50,013 bases of DNA from Hyphomicrobiales bacterium. GTDB lineage: Bacteria; Pseudomonadota; Alphaproteobacteria; Rhizobiales; Rhizobiaceae. A model generated the notes under the pieces. That model was not told where the DNA came from. It made no database searches and saw nothing but the letters and a program-made list of their open reading frames with translations. Position numbers and translations under genes: made by a program. The stretch covers positions 1 through 50,013 of the forward strand of contig UBKJ01000035.1 of the NCBI GenBank assembly GCA_900465915.1. The letters run 5' to 3'. This document shows positions 27,994-36,325 of this stretch, piece after piece. Each line of letters begins with the position of its first letter. Position 1 is the stretch's first letter.

Positions 27994-28013
27994 AACCCGG
28001 CGCGAGCCGGGTT
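27994..28013. terminator. Bidirectional terminator between dnaQ and secB
   Basis: AACCCGGC (27994-28001) pairs perfectly with GCCGGGTT (28006-28013) around GCGA. On the minus strand the stem is followed by TTTATT, good for ending secB; on the plus strand CTTCATCTTT follows, a weaker end for dnaQ. Confidence 0.85.
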
Positions 28014-28037
28014 CTTCATCTTTGCAGGCGGCGCAGA

Positions 28038-28517
28038 TCAGCTCTTGACGGCGGAACGGGCCTGTTCTTCGGCCAGGCGCTGCTGGAACATCTGCGCGAA
28101 GTCGATCGGGTCGATCATCAGCGGCGGATAGCCGCCGTTGCGGGTGGCGTCGGCGACGATCTGGCGCGCGAAGGGGAACAGCAGGCGCGGGCATTCGATG
28201 AACAGCAGCGGGAACAGATGCTCCTGCGGGATGCCCTGCACGCGGAACACGCCGCCATAGACCAGCTCGACGTTGAACAGCACGTCCTTGCCGTCCTGCG
28301 CCTTGGCGTTGAGCGACAGCACCACGTCGAAATCGGTCTCCGATAGCGGGTTGGCGTTGACGTTGACATTGATGTTGATGGAAGGCGACTGCTCGCGCGG
28401 ACGCAGCGACATCGGCGCGCCGGGGCTTTCGAAGGACAGGTCCTTCACATATTGCGCCAGGATGTTGAGGGACGGTTCGCCGCCGCCGGCGCCGTTGGTT
28501 TCGGCCTGTTCGCTCAT
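28038..28517 (-). CDS. secB: Protein export chaperone SecB
   Basis: SecB holds precursor proteins unfolded and delivers them to SecA. The chosen ATG at 28517 gives 159 residues. The conserved YVKDLSFESPGAP segment and the EHLFPLLFIECPRLLFPFAR core are family signatures, and the acidic glutamate-rich N-terminus is typical. An in-frame GTG/ATG region up to 28565 adds 16 unsupported residues. It is convergent with dnaQ; fxsA lies upstream on the same strand. Confidence 0.96.
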   Translation of the reverse strand: MSEQAETNGAGGGEPSLNILAQYVKDLSFESPGAPMSLRPREQSPSININVNVNANPLSETDFDVVLSLNAKAQDGKDVLFNVELVYGGVFRVQGIPQEHLFPLLFIECPRLLFPFARQIVADATRNGGYPPLMIDPIDFAQMFQQRLAEEQARSAVKS

Positions 28518-28613
28518 TCTCGATATGCCTTCTTCTGATGAATAAACTGGTGGTTTGGCTAGCATGCGCGCGGGCGCGAGGCAAGGAAGGCTTTGGAGGC
28601 GCGAAAAGCCGCC

Positions 28614-29105
28614 TCAGCGATCCTTGTCGCGATCGATGCGCCAGGGCGACGGCCGGTCCTCGTCGGACGAATAATCCTGCGGGTCGAGGTCGATGACCGA
28701 ATCGTCGCGGCGGCGCGTGTCGAAGCCGCCGCTGTAGCGCGTCGTCACCACCATACGCCCGCGCAGAAATTTCTCCCAGACGAAGTCGCGCAGCGCCGGG
28801 ATGAACAGCAGAAGCCCGATGATGCTGGTCACGAAGCCCGGCACGATCAGCAGGATGGCGGCCGGAACCATCATCGCGCCGTGCACCAGCTCGCGGTCGG
28901 GCGTCCGGCCCGCCGCCGCCTCGGCGCGGATGCGGTTCATCAGGCTCATCCCCTGTACGCGCAGGAGATACATGCCGAGCAGCGCGCTCAGCACCACCAG
29001 CCCCAGCGTCGGCAACACGCCGATGCGGCTGCCGACGACGACGAAGCCGGCGATCTCGATGAAGGGCGTCGCCAGTATGGCCAGGGGCAGGAAGGAGGAA
29101 GCCAC
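28614..29105 (-). CDS. fxsA: FxsA-family inner membrane protein
   Basis: FxsA-type membrane proteins were named for suppressing F-plasmid exclusion of phage T7 when overproduced; their normal role is unclear. The GTG start at 29105 gives 163 residues with three or four hydrophobic helices, and a C-terminal polar, acidic tail. PFIEIAGFVVVGSRIGVLPT is the family block near the N-terminus. The frame runs far upstream through the Tim44-like gene on the other strand, which is not coding. The start lacks a well-spaced ribosome binding site. Confidence 0.85.
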   Translation of the reverse strand: MASSFLPLAILATPFIEIAGFVVVGSRIGVLPTLGLVVLSALLGMYLLRVQGMSLMNRIRAEAAAGRTPDRELVHGAMMVPAAILLIVPGFVTSIIGLLLFIPALRDFVWEKFLRGRMVVTTRYSGGFDTRRRDDSVIDLDPQDYSSDEDRPSPWRIDRDKDR

Positions 29106-29276
29106 GGAAATTAAAACCTCGTCTTGCGGAGGAGCGGCCGCGCCGCCCGATGGAAACGATCTGTCACGTCCTGATAGATAGGCATGCGCGATCGGGATTT
29201 GAATGATCGCGGAAGCCGATCTATATGTGTAGGAGTGGAATCTCTCGACGGACGGTCTTAGGCGTTTCGTTGAACG

Positions 29277-29990
29277 ATGGCGGATGGTATGGAATTTTTT
29301 GACTTCGGCACAATCTTTTTCTTCGTCGCGGCTGTGATCATTTTTCTCCAGTTGAGAAATGTGCTCGGCCGCCGCACGGGGAACGAAAAGCCGCCGTTCG
29401 ATCCCTATAGCCCGCAGCAGCGCAGCGCCGACGCGCCCGCGCCCAGCGCGGCGGAAGCCGACAACGTGATCGCGCTGCCGCGCCGCGCCGGCGAGAAGGA
29501 TTTTTCCGCCATCGACAGGATCGCGCCCGCCGGCACGCCGCTCAATGACGGCCTGCGGGCGGTTTCCGCCGCCGATGCGGCTTTCGAGCTGGGCCGCTTT
29601 CTCGACGGCGTCAAGATCGCCTATGAGATGATCGTCATGTCCTTCGCCGACGGCGACCGCAAGGTGCTGAAGAATCTTCTGTCGAAGGAGGTCTATGACG
29701 GCTTCGTCGCCGCCATCGACGAGCGCGAGAAGCGCGGCGAGACCGTGCGCTCCTCCTTCGTCGGCATCGAGAAGGCCGAGATCGCCAACGCCGAGATAAA
29801 GGGGTCCGAGGCCCATGTCTCCCTGCATATCGTCAGCCAGATGATTTCGGCCACGCTGGATTCGAACGGCGCGGTCATCGACGGCGACCTGGAGAATGTG
29901 GTGGAGATCCGCGACTTCTGGACCTTTGCGCGCGACACGCGCTCGCGCGATCCGAACTGGAAGCTCGTGGCCACCGAAGCGGAAGATTGA
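29277..29990 (+). CDS. Tim44-like protein (TimA-type) with N-terminal membrane anchor
   Basis: The protein has an N-terminal hydrophobic anchor (about residues 10-27), a Pro/Ala-rich linker and a C-terminal Tim44/MRPL45-like domain (about 95-235). Bacterial relatives are membrane-tethered; mitochondrial Tim44 tethers Hsp70 to the import channel. Residue order KIAYEMIVMSFADGDRKVLK opens the domain. The start is 29277 or the in-frame ATG at 29289, which would give MEFFDF. It is divergent from fxsA and is followed by mltA 13 bases later, so Tim44, mltA, smr and the XRE gene form a run. Confidence 0.87.
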   Translation: MADGMEFFDFGTIFFFVAAVIIFLQLRNVLGRRTGNEKPPFDPYSPQQRSADAPAPSAAEADNVIALPRRAGEKDFSAIDRIAPAGTPLNDGLRAVSAADAAFELGRFLDGVKIAYEMIVMSFADGDRKVLKNLLSKEVYDGFVAAIDEREKRGETVRSSFVGIEKAEIANAEIKGSEAHVSLHIVSQMISATLDSNGAVIDGDLENVVEIRDFWTFARDTRSRDPNWKLVATEAED

Positions 29991-30003
29991 CGGATCGACG
30001 CAC

Positions 30004-31092
30004 GTGACAGGTTTGGCGAGGTTTTTCCGCCCGGTGGGCTTCGGCGATTGCCCCGGCTGGGATCGGGACGATCACGCCGAGGCCTTTTCCGCCTTCCGCC
30101 GCTCGGCGGATTTCGCCCGTGACGGCGCCTATCGCAGCGGCGCGCTGGGCGTGAGCTTCGAGGCGCTGCAGCCGGCCTTCGCCGCCGCCCGCGCGCTGGA
30201 AAACCCCGACGCATCCGGAGCCCGCGCCTTTTTCGAGCGCTTTTTCGTTCCCTGCCGTATCGAGGAAAAGGGTTTCGTCACCGGCTTCTACGAACCGGAG
30301 ATCGAAGCCTCGCGCGTCGCGACCGAGCGCTTTCGCGTTCCCTTCCTGGCGAAACCAGACGATCTGGAAAAGGTGACGGAGGAGAACCGTCCCGCCGGTC
30401 TCGATCCCTCCTTCGCCTTCGCGCGCCGGACCGAGGCGGGGCTGGTCGAATATGACGACCGGCGGACCATCGAAACCGGCGGTCTCGCCGGGCGCGGGCT
30501 GGAGCTCGCCTATGTGGCCGACAAGGTGGACGCCTTCTTCGCCCATGTGCAGGGCGCGGCGCGGCTCGTTTTCGAGGACGGCGGCGTGATGCGCCTCACC
30601 TACGCCGCCAAGACCGGCCATCCCTTCACCGGCATAGGCCGCCTGCTGGTCGAGGCCGGCGAAATTCCGGCCGCCGCTATCAGCATGCAGGCGATCCGCC
30701 GCTGGCTGAAGGATCACCCGGACGAGGTCGACGCGCTTCTCTGGCGCAACCGCTCCTATATATTTTTCCGCGAGGCGCCGGTGGACGAGCCCGGAGCCGG
30801 CCCCATCGCGGCGGCGAAGGTTCCGCTGACGGCGGGCCGGTCCATCGCGGTGGACAAGGCGCTGCATACGTTCGGCGCGCCGATCCATGTCTCCGCGCCG
30901 GCGCTGACCGCTTTCGACGCAAGACCCTTCGCCCGGCTGATGATCGCGCAGGACACCGGCACGGCCATTGTCGGCCCGGCGCGCGGTGATCTTTTCGCCG
31001 GCGCGGGCGACGCGGCCGGCGAGATCGCCGGCGTCGTCCGCCATGCGGCGGATTTTTACGCGCTGGTTCCGCGCGCGCTGGCGGGAGCCTGA
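30004..31092 (+). CDS. mltA: Membrane-bound lytic murein transglycosylase A
   Basis: MltA cuts the glycan strand of peptidoglycan to form 1,6-anhydro-muropeptides. The 362-residue protein has the MltA domain (about 90-230) with GFYEPEIEAS, and the C-terminal 3D domain, where AQDTGTAIVGPARGDLF carries the aspartates of the active site. The GTG at 30004 gives MTGLARFFRP, like relatives. No convincing signal peptide or lipobox is visible at this start, so export is unclear. It precedes the Smr gene by five bases. Confidence 0.9.
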   Translation: MTGLARFFRPVGFGDCPGWDRDDHAEAFSAFRRSADFARDGAYRSGALGVSFEALQPAFAAARALENPDASGARAFFERFFVPCRIEEKGFVTGFYEPEIEASRVATERFRVPFLAKPDDLEKVTEENRPAGLDPSFAFARRTEAGLVEYDDRRTIETGGLAGRGLELAYVADKVDAFFAHVQGAARLVFEDGGVMRLTYAAKTGHPFTGIGRLLVEAGEIPAAAISMQAIRRWLKDHPDEVDALLWRNRSYIFFREAPVDEPGAGPIAAAKVPLTAGRSIAVDKALHTFGAPIHVSAPALTAFDARPFARLMIAQDTGTAIVGPARGDLFAGAGDAAGEIAGVVRHAADFYALVPRALAGA

Positions 31093-31097
31093 CGGCG

Positions 31098-31682
31098 ATG
31101 GCGCGCGAGGACAAGAAATCCGATTACCTGCGGCCCGAAGACCGCATCCTCTGGGAGACGGTGGCGCGCACGGCGCGTCCGCTTTCGGGCAAGACGATCG
31201 CGCCGGAGGAACTGCCCTCCTTCGACGCGCTGATGGCGGAGGAAAAGCCCAAAAACCCCGTGCCGAAACCGGCGTCGGATCAGCAAAAGCGCAAGGGCCT
31301 GTCGGCGCTCGGCGAAATGCGGCTCGATCCGCTCGACAAGCCGACGCATCGCAAGATCGCCAAGGGCCGCGTCGACATCGAGGCGCGCATCGACCTGCAC
31401 GGCCTCACCCAGAACGAGGCGCACGGCCTGCTCTACCGCTTCCTGGTCCATGCCCATGCGCGCGGCCTGCGCCATGTCATGGTGATCACCGGCAAGGGCC
31501 GCTCCTTCGGCAGCGAGGGCGTGCTGCGCCAGGCGGTGCCGCACTGGTTCTCGACGCCGGTGTTCCGGCTTCTGGTCAGCGCCTTCGAGGACGCCGCGCG
31601 GCATCACGGCGGCCACGGCGCGCTCTATGTGCGGCTGCGCCGCCAGACCCAGCCGGGCCCCAGGGGAGACGCCCCGCGATGA
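31098..31682 (+). CDS. Smr-domain protein
   Basis: The 194-residue protein has a variable basic N-terminal half and a C-terminal Smr domain (about 95-180). The domain blocks IDLHGLTQNEA and GKGRSFGSEGVLR are clear. Smr domains are linked to nucleic acid nicking or binding in MutS2 and other proteins, but a lone Smr protein of this kind has no fixed role. It overlaps the XRE gene by four bases. Confidence 0.9.
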   Translation: MAREDKKSDYLRPEDRILWETVARTARPLSGKTIAPEELPSFDALMAEEKPKNPVPKPASDQQKRKGLSALGEMRLDPLDKPTHRKIAKGRVDIEARIDLHGLTQNEAHGLLYRFLVHAHARGLRHVMVITGKGRSFGSEGVLRQAVPHWFSTPVFRLLVSAFEDAARHHGGHGALYVRLRRQTQPGPRGDAPR

Positions 31683-32074
31683 CGCCGTTCGGAAAGCGCC
31701 TGCGCGAATTGCGCGGCGAGCGCGGGGTGACGCAGAAGGACATGGCGGCGGCGCTGCGCGTCTCGCCGGCCTATCTGTCGGCGCTGGAGCACGGCCGGCG
31801 CGGCCAGCCGACATGGGACCTGCTGCAGCGGATCATCGCCTATTTCAACATCATCTGGGACGACGCCGAGGATTTGCAGCGCCTCGCCGCGGTGTCGCAT
31901 CCGCGCGTCACCATCGACACGTCCGGCCTGTCGCCGCAGGCGACAGCGCTCGCCAATCTTCTCGCCAACAATATCCGCCTTTTGGATCGCGACGCGATCC
32001 AGCTCCTGACTGAGGAGATCGAGGCGGCGCGCCGGCGCCGCCGGGGCCAGAAGCCGGCTAGAAAAGCGCCTTGA
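31679..32074 (+). CDS. XRE-family helix-turn-helix transcriptional regulator
   Basis: The 131-residue protein has an N-terminal Cro/C1-type helix-turn-helix (about 7-60): RLRELRGERGVTQKDMAAAL then VSPAYLSALEHGRRG. A basic C-terminus follows. It is coupled by ATGA overlap to the Smr gene and preceded by GGGGAG. Its target is unknown; such pairs are stable partners in related genomes, as I recall. Its last 17 bases overlap the 3' end of the opposite-strand DUF1402-like gene. Confidence 0.9.
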   Translation: MTPFGKRLRELRGERGVTQKDMAAALRVSPAYLSALEHGRRGQPTWDLLQRIIAYFNIIWDDAEDLQRLAAVSHPRVTIDTSGLSPQATALANLLANNIRLLDRDAIQLLTEEIEAARRRRRGQKPARKAP

Positions 32075-33023
32075 GGTCGGCGAGCTTTTCGTTGACCAGC
32101 CAGCCGTAATAATTTTCCTCCGGCATTTCCGGCGGCTGGCCGGCCGCCTTGCGCTTGGCGTTCTGGGCCGCCAGCGCGCGGGCCCGCGCCTCGGCGCCGC
32201 CGGTGTTGTAAAGCGTGGCGGTGAGGCCCGGATTCTTGGAAATATCGAAATCGGCGATCTGCCGATAGCTGGTGATCGACTGCTTGATGGTCGCCGCGAT
32301 ATAGGGCAGCGTCAGGTCGGGGTCCATGATGGTCTTGTAGACCGCCGTGCCGTTTTCGGCGTCGAGCTTGGGCAGGCCCGACACGCGGCTGACCATATCC
32401 GACATCTGCAAGGCCGTCAGCGGATTGATCTGGCCGAGCCCAAAAGTCTGGCCGGCGTAGAAGGGCTGGAAGAACACGGCGCTGAAGCGGTTGTTGGGCC
32501 AGGACTTGCCGTCGACCTTCTTGCCGCGGAAGGTGCGGTTCCACACCGTTTCGCGGCAGGTCCACAGCGAATAGCTGTCCTTGTATCTGGCGCAGTCGGC
32601 GAATTCCGGCCGCTTGACGAACTGGCCGATGCTCTCGCCTTCATAGCCGAAGCTGACGCCCTGGCTCACATAGGACATCGCCTTGACGTAATAGGTCTGC
32701 AGCCGGTCATAGGCGTCGACATTGTAGGTGTGCTCGCCCACCAGCGCGCCGACGATATGCACCGGGTCGATGCCGTAGGCGGCGGCGGTCGAACGGATTT
32801 TCGACCGCAGCGAGGCGTCCTTTCTGAGCAGCGTCAGGATTTTCTGGTATTTCTTCTCATAGGTCGTCCCCAGCTCGCGCGTGCGCTTGGCCGACGCGCC
32901 GGGCACCGGCGGCTGCTCGGCGTTGCGGTTGCCGGGCGGCACGGTGATCGCGGCGAAGGCGCTCTGACAGGAAAGGACGGCGGCGAGGCAAAGGCCCGCG
33001 ATGCGGTTCAGGCGGCTGGTCAT
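32058..33023 (-). CDS. Secreted DUF1402-like protein with lysozyme-like motifs
   Basis: The ATG at 33023 starts a signal peptide (basic, Leu/Ala core, AFA at residue 24) on a 321-residue protein, the length I recall for DUF1402 (PF07182) of rhizobia and Brucella. The segments IVGALVGEHTYNVDAYDRLQ and FGLGQINPLTALQMSD resemble the catalytic glutamate and GxGQ region of lytic transglycosylases, so a wall-cleaving role is possible but unproven. The longer in-frame start at 33095 precedes the signal peptide. It is downstream of the two small cysteine peptides. Confidence 0.7.
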   Translation of the reverse strand: MTSRLNRIAGLCLAAVLSCQSAFAAITVPPGNRNAEQPPVPGASAKRTRELGTTYEKKYQKILTLLRKDASLRSKIRSTAAAYGIDPVHIVGALVGEHTYNVDAYDRLQTYYVKAMSYVSQGVSFGYEGESIGQFVKRPEFADCARYKDSYSLWTCRETVWNRTFRGKKVDGKSWPNNRFSAVFFQPFYAGQTFGLGQINPLTALQMSDMVSRVSGLPKLDAENGTAVYKTIMDPDLTLPYIAATIKQSITSYRQIADFDISKNPGLTATLYNTGGAEARARALAAQNAKRKAAGQPPEMPEENYYGWLVNEKLADLKALF

Positions 33024-33070
33024 GGGCGCGATCGGTTTCCGGTGGATGAGCAAAGGGAGAAATCGCGCCG

Positions 33071-33109
33071 GAAAATAGAAAACCCCCCGCGACAAGTCGA
33101 GCGGTTTTT
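33071..33109 (-). terminator. Possible terminator after the cysteine-peptide pair
   Basis: On the minus strand AAAAACCGC pairs with GCGG and TTTT around a central loop, with an extra G run bulged out, and is followed by TTTTCTATTTT. The imperfect stem makes it uncertain. If real, it separates the peptide genes from the DUF1402-like gene. Confidence 0.4.
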
Positions 33110-33157
33110 GCGGAACGGCTCAGGCCGGCCGGTGGCCGTGGCTTTCCGGCCACGTCT

Positions 33158-33337
33158 TCACATGCACAGCGGATAGGCCAGCGGAATCCACACCTCCCAT
33201 TTGCAGAGAGCTTGGCAATAGTCGATATCGCCGGTTTGCGCCCCGCAGCCGAAGGCTTGGGCAGGCAGGCTGCTGAGCGCCGAAAGCGTGGCCGCGACCG
33301 CCAGGACGGAAAACAAGGTCTTGCCGAAAACGCTCAT
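33158..33337 (-). CDS. Secreted four-cysteine microprotein B (59 aa)
   Basis: This is a 59-residue protein with an N-terminal signal peptide (MSVFGKTLFSVLA, cleavage after about Ala28) and a short mature part. Cysteines are at 31, 41, 45 and 58, and the C-terminal block is CKWEVWIPLAYPLCM. A good ribosome binding site (GAGG, eight bases away) overlaps the stop of the upstream peptide gene, indicating coupling. Protein A next door has the same length, the same four cysteine positions and a closely similar C-terminus, so the two are duplicates. I do not recognise a family. Likely disulfide-bonded in the periplasm or outside. Confidence 0.8.
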   Translation of the reverse strand: MSVFGKTLFSVLAVAATLSALSSLPAQAFGCGAQTGDIDYCQALCKWEVWIPLAYPLCM

Positions 33338-33347
33338 GACGGCTTCC

Positions 33348-33527
33348 TCACATGCAGACGGGATAGGACAAGGGAAGCCACGCCTCCCATTTGCAGGCGT
33401 CGTCGCAATTCTTGTAGCTGCGGTCGATCGGCAGGCAGACCAGGGCGCTCGCCGGCATGGCGAAGGCGGCCAGCGCCGCGCTGAAAAGCGCCGCCGCGAG
33501 ATGCAGTCTGAGCCTGGGGTTTTTCAT
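33348..33527 (-). CDS. Secreted four-cysteine microprotein A (59 aa)
   Basis: This is a 59-residue protein with a signal peptide (MKNPRLRLHLAAALF, Ala-rich core, cleavage near Ala28). Cysteines are at 31, 41, 45 and 58; the C-terminus reads CKWEAWLPLSYPVCM. CAGGAG seven bases before the ATG is a strong ribosome binding site. It lies 10 bases upstream of gene B and both run leftwards. Between the two proteins, 9 of the last 15 residues from Cys45 on are identical plus conservative changes, while the middle part differs. Real expression is suggested by the pair, the ribosome sites and codon structure. Function is unknown. Confidence 0.8.
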   Translation of the reverse strand: MKNPRLRLHLAAALFSAALAAFAMPASALVCLPIDRSYKNCDDACKWEAWLPLSYPVCM

Positions 33528-33604
33528 GGAACGTCTCCTGTTCGGTCAGGAGAATTTTAGAAGAACCGGAGAATTGTGAAATTCCAACATCTGGCGCGCA
33601 AAAA

Positions 33605-33638
33605 ATCCCGCCCGAAAGCGTCGGCCTTCGGGCGGGAT
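33605..33638 (-). terminator. Intrinsic terminator of the hslVU operon
   Basis: ATCCCGCCCGAA (33605-33616) pairs perfectly with TTCGGGCGGGAT (33627-33638). On the minus strand the stem is followed by TTTTTGCG, just after the hslU stop. It shields the downstream peptide genes. Confidence 0.88.
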
Positions 33639-33661
33639 CGTTTTCGAAAAGAACAGATCGC

Positions 33662-34966
33662 TTACAGGATGAAGCGCGACAGGTCGGTGTTCTTCGCCAG
33701 ATCGCCGATCTTCTCCTTCACGTAAGCCGCGTCGACGGTGAAGGTGGCTCCCGCCTTGTCGGGCGCGGCGAAGGAGATTTCGTCCAGCACCCGCTCCATC
33801 ACCGTCTGAAGCCGCCGCGCGCCGATATTCTCCACCGTCGCGTTGAGGTCGACGGCGATGTCGGCCAGCGCGTCGATGGCGTCGTCGGTGAATTCCAGCG
33901 CCACGTCCTCGGTCTTCATCAGCGCGATATACTGCTTGATGAGGCTCGCCTCGGTCTCCGTCAGGATCGAGCGGAAATCCTCGCGCGTCAGCGCCGAAAG
34001 CTCGACGCGGATCGGCAGGCGGCCCTGCAATTCCGGCAGCAGGTCCGAAGGCTTCGACACATGGAACGCGCCCGAGGTGATGAAGAGGATGTGATCCGTC
34101 TTCACCGGCCCGTATTTGGTGGCGACCGTGGTGCCCTCGACCAGTGGCAGCAGGTCGCGCTGCACGCCCTCGCGCGACACGCCGGCCCCTACCCCGCCCT
34201 CGCGGGCGGCGATCTTGTCGATCTCGTCGATGAAGACGATGCCCTCGTCCTCGGTCACGCGCAGCGCCTCCTGCACGATCTGCTCCTGATCGAGCAGCTT
34301 GTCCGACTCGTCGTTGATCAGGATCGGATAGGAGTCCTTCACCGTGGTCTTACGCGTCTTGGTGCGGCCGCCCATCGCCTTGCCCAGCATGTCGGAAATG
34401 TTGAGCACGCCGATATTCGCCCCCGGCATGCCGGGAATCTCGAAATTCGGCGCGCCGCCCGTGTCGGCCACCTCGATCTCGATCTCCTTGTCGTCCATCT
34501 CGCCGTTGCGCAGCTTCTTGCGGAAACTGTCGCGGGTGGCGGGGCTGGCCGTCTTGCCGACAAGCGCGTCGAGCACGCGCTCCTCGGCGTTGAGATGCGC
34601 CTTGGCCTTGACGTCCTCGCGGCGCTTCTCGCGCACCAGCGCGATGGCGACCTCGACCAGATCGCGGATGATCTGCTCCACGTCGCGGCCGACATAGCCG
34701 ACCTCGGTGAACTTGGTCGCCTCGACCTTGGTGAAGGGCGCGCCGGCGAGCTTGGCGAGACGGCGTGAGATCTCCGTCTTGCCGACGCCGGTCGGCCCGA
34801 TCATCAGGATGTTCTTCGGCATCACCTCTTCGCGCATCTGCCCTTCGAGCTGCTGCCGCCGCCAGCGGTTGCGCAGCGCGATGGCCACGGCGCGCTTGGC
34901 GTCCTTCTGGCCGATGATGAAGCGGTCGAGTTCGGAAACGATTTCGCGGGGGGAAAAATTACTCAT
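33662..34966 (-). CDS. hslU: ATP-dependent protease ATPase subunit HslU
   Basis: HslU is the AAA+ unfoldase that feeds substrates to the HslV peptidase. The 434-residue protein has Walker A GPTGVGKTE at about residues 56-64, the N-terminal IIGQKDAKRAVAIALRNR, the I-domain in the middle, Walker B GIVFIDEIDK and the C-terminal tail ending SRFIL that docks into HslV. The start at 34966 (MSNFSPREIV) is supported by homology; a frame seven codons longer is open. It follows DUF2585 after two bases in the order hslV-DUF2585-hslU. Confidence 0.97.
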   Translation of the reverse strand: MSNFSPREIVSELDRFIIGQKDAKRAVAIALRNRWRRQQLEGQMREEVMPKNILMIGPTGVGKTEISRRLAKLAGAPFTKVEATKFTEVGYVGRDVEQIIRDLVEVAIALVREKRREDVKAKAHLNAEERVLDALVGKTASPATRDSFRKKLRNGEMDDKEIEIEVADTGGAPNFEIPGMPGANIGVLNISDMLGKAMGGRTKTRKTTVKDSYPILINDESDKLLDQEQIVQEALRVTEDEGIVFIDEIDKIAAREGGVGAGVSREGVQRDLLPLVEGTTVATKYGPVKTDHILFITSGAFHVSKPSDLLPELQGRLPIRVELSALTREDFRSILTETEASLIKQYIALMKTEDVALEFTDDAIDALADIAVDLNATVENIGARRLQTVMERVLDEISFAAPDKAGATFTVDAAYVKEKIGDLAKNTDLSRFIL

Positions 34967-34968
34967 GT

Positions 34969-35559
34969 TCACGATCCGGTTTGCCACTGCCTGATGAACT
35001 CGAACGGATGCAGCAGCATGATCACGTTGAGCGTAAGATTATCGCGGATGACGATCAGCGCCAGAACCTCGAAGAACAGCGCCAGCGCGACGGTGATTTT
35101 GACGGGAAGCCTCGCCGCCAGAAGAAATCCCACAGCGGCGCAGAGCGTGTCGGAAACCGAATTCACGATGCTGTCGCCGAAATAGTCCACCGAGGACGTG
35201 TTCGCGCGATAGCGCTCGATGATGAAATTCGAGTTTTCGACCAGTTCCCACGCCGCCTCCACGCCGACCGCCATGGCCAGCCGCAGGCCCACCGGCGCTT
35301 TCGGCGCGATGAGCGAGAACAGCCAGTAGAACAGGAAGCCGTGGATGATATGCGACAGCGAATACCAGTCGGCGATCTGCTGCGAGTTCTCCGAGGGCAG
35401 CGAACCCGACCAAAGCCTGATGGTCCCGCAGTCGCACATGGCGATCCGCCCGTCCACATGCAGCCATGTCGCCTGCACGGCGACGATGGCGAGCACGATC
35501 AGCGCGCCGAGACCCCAGCGGCTCCGCCTGTCGGTCGAGGCTTGCGTGAGCGCGCTCAT
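34969..35559 (-). CDS. DUF2585 (UPF0314) membrane protein
   Basis: The 196-residue protein has four or five hydrophobic segments and the conserved WLHVDGRIAMCDCGTIRLW block with two cysteines, then DWYSLSHIIHGFLFYWLF. UPF0314/DUF2585 proteins are confined to rhizobia and relatives, and sit with hslV/hslU. The ATG overlaps the hslV stop by four bases. A frame reaching 36432 runs through hslV out of frame and is spurious. Function is unknown; a role with the protease is only suggested by the operon. Confidence 0.88.
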   Translation of the reverse strand: MSALTQASTDRRSRWGLGALIVLAIVAVQATWLHVDGRIAMCDCGTIRLWSGSLPSENSQQIADWYSLSHIIHGFLFYWLFSLIAPKAPVGLRLAMAVGVEAAWELVENSNFIIERYRANTSSVDYFGDSIVNSVSDTLCAAVGFLLAARLPVKITVALALFFEVLALIVIRDNLTLNVIMLLHPFEFIRQWQTGS

Positions 35560-36113
35560 GCGGCGTCGAGGCTTTCCACGAGGATGTTGTGGTTGGTGTA
35601 GATGCAGATGTCGGCGGCGATCTCCATCGCCTTGCGGGCGATCTCCTCGGCGCTCTTGTCGGTGTCGATCAGCGCGCGCGCGGCGGCGAGCGCGTAATTG
35701 CCGCCTGAACCGATGGCCATTACGCCCGCTTCCGGCTCCAGCACGTCGCCCGTGCCGGTCAGCGCCAGCGTCACCTTGCTGTCGGCCACCAGCATCATGG
35801 CTTCGAGGCGGCGCAGATAGCGGTCGGTGCGCCAGTCCTTGGCCAGCTCCACCGAGGCGCGCATCAACTGGTCGGGATATTGCTCCAGCTTGGCTTCGAG
35901 CCGTTCGAGCAGCGTGAAGGCGTCGGCGGTCGCGCCCGCGAAGCCGGCGATGACAGCGCCGCCCTTGCCGATGCGGCGCACCTTGCGCGCATTGCCCTTC
36001 ATCACCGTATTGCCGAGCGAGACCTGCCCGTCGCCGGCGATGACGACCTTGCCGCCCTTGCGCACGGTCACGATAGTGGTGCCGTAGATTGTCGTGGGAT
36101 TGTGTTCGATCAT
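35556..36113 (-). CDS. hslV: ATP-dependent protease subunit HslV
   Basis: HslV is the threonine peptidase of the bacterial proteasome-like HslUV complex. The propeptide is MIEHNPTTIYG, and the mature catalytic Thr is at position 12 in TTIVTVRKGGKVV. GDGQVSLGNTVMK and GSGGNYALAAARAL are family blocks. The 185-residue length is normal. AAGGAG lies before the ATG at 36113. No clear heat-shock promoter is visible upstream. It starts the hslV-DUF2585-hslU run. Confidence 0.97.
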   Translation of the reverse strand: MIEHNPTTIYGTTIVTVRKGGKVVIAGDGQVSLGNTVMKGNARKVRRIGKGGAVIAGFAGATADAFTLLERLEAKLEQYPDQLMRASVELAKDWRTDRYLRRLEAMMLVADSKVTLALTGTGDVLEPEAGVMAIGSGGNYALAAARALIDTDKSAEEIARKAMEIAADICIYTNHNILVESLDAA

Positions 36114-36325
36114 GGATGCTCCTTCGGCGGCCAGCGCGATCCCGGACGGCGACGGCGCAAACCCCTCTTAATCGGGAAACGGAATGAATCATGTTTCGCG
36201 ATGAATATTTAGGAGCGGCCCGGAGAAATGCAAATGCCGATTTGCCGGACGCCCGCCAGCAAAAGCATTTGGCAAAGCGGGCCAGCTGTTCTAGAACGCG
36301 CCAAGGTCCAGCATAAGGAAAGCCA

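Noticed and set aside
36114..36325. Heat-shock (sigma-32) promoter for hslVU
   Set aside because: I searched the hslV upstream region for a CTTG plus CCCCAT-type pair and found none that is convincing.
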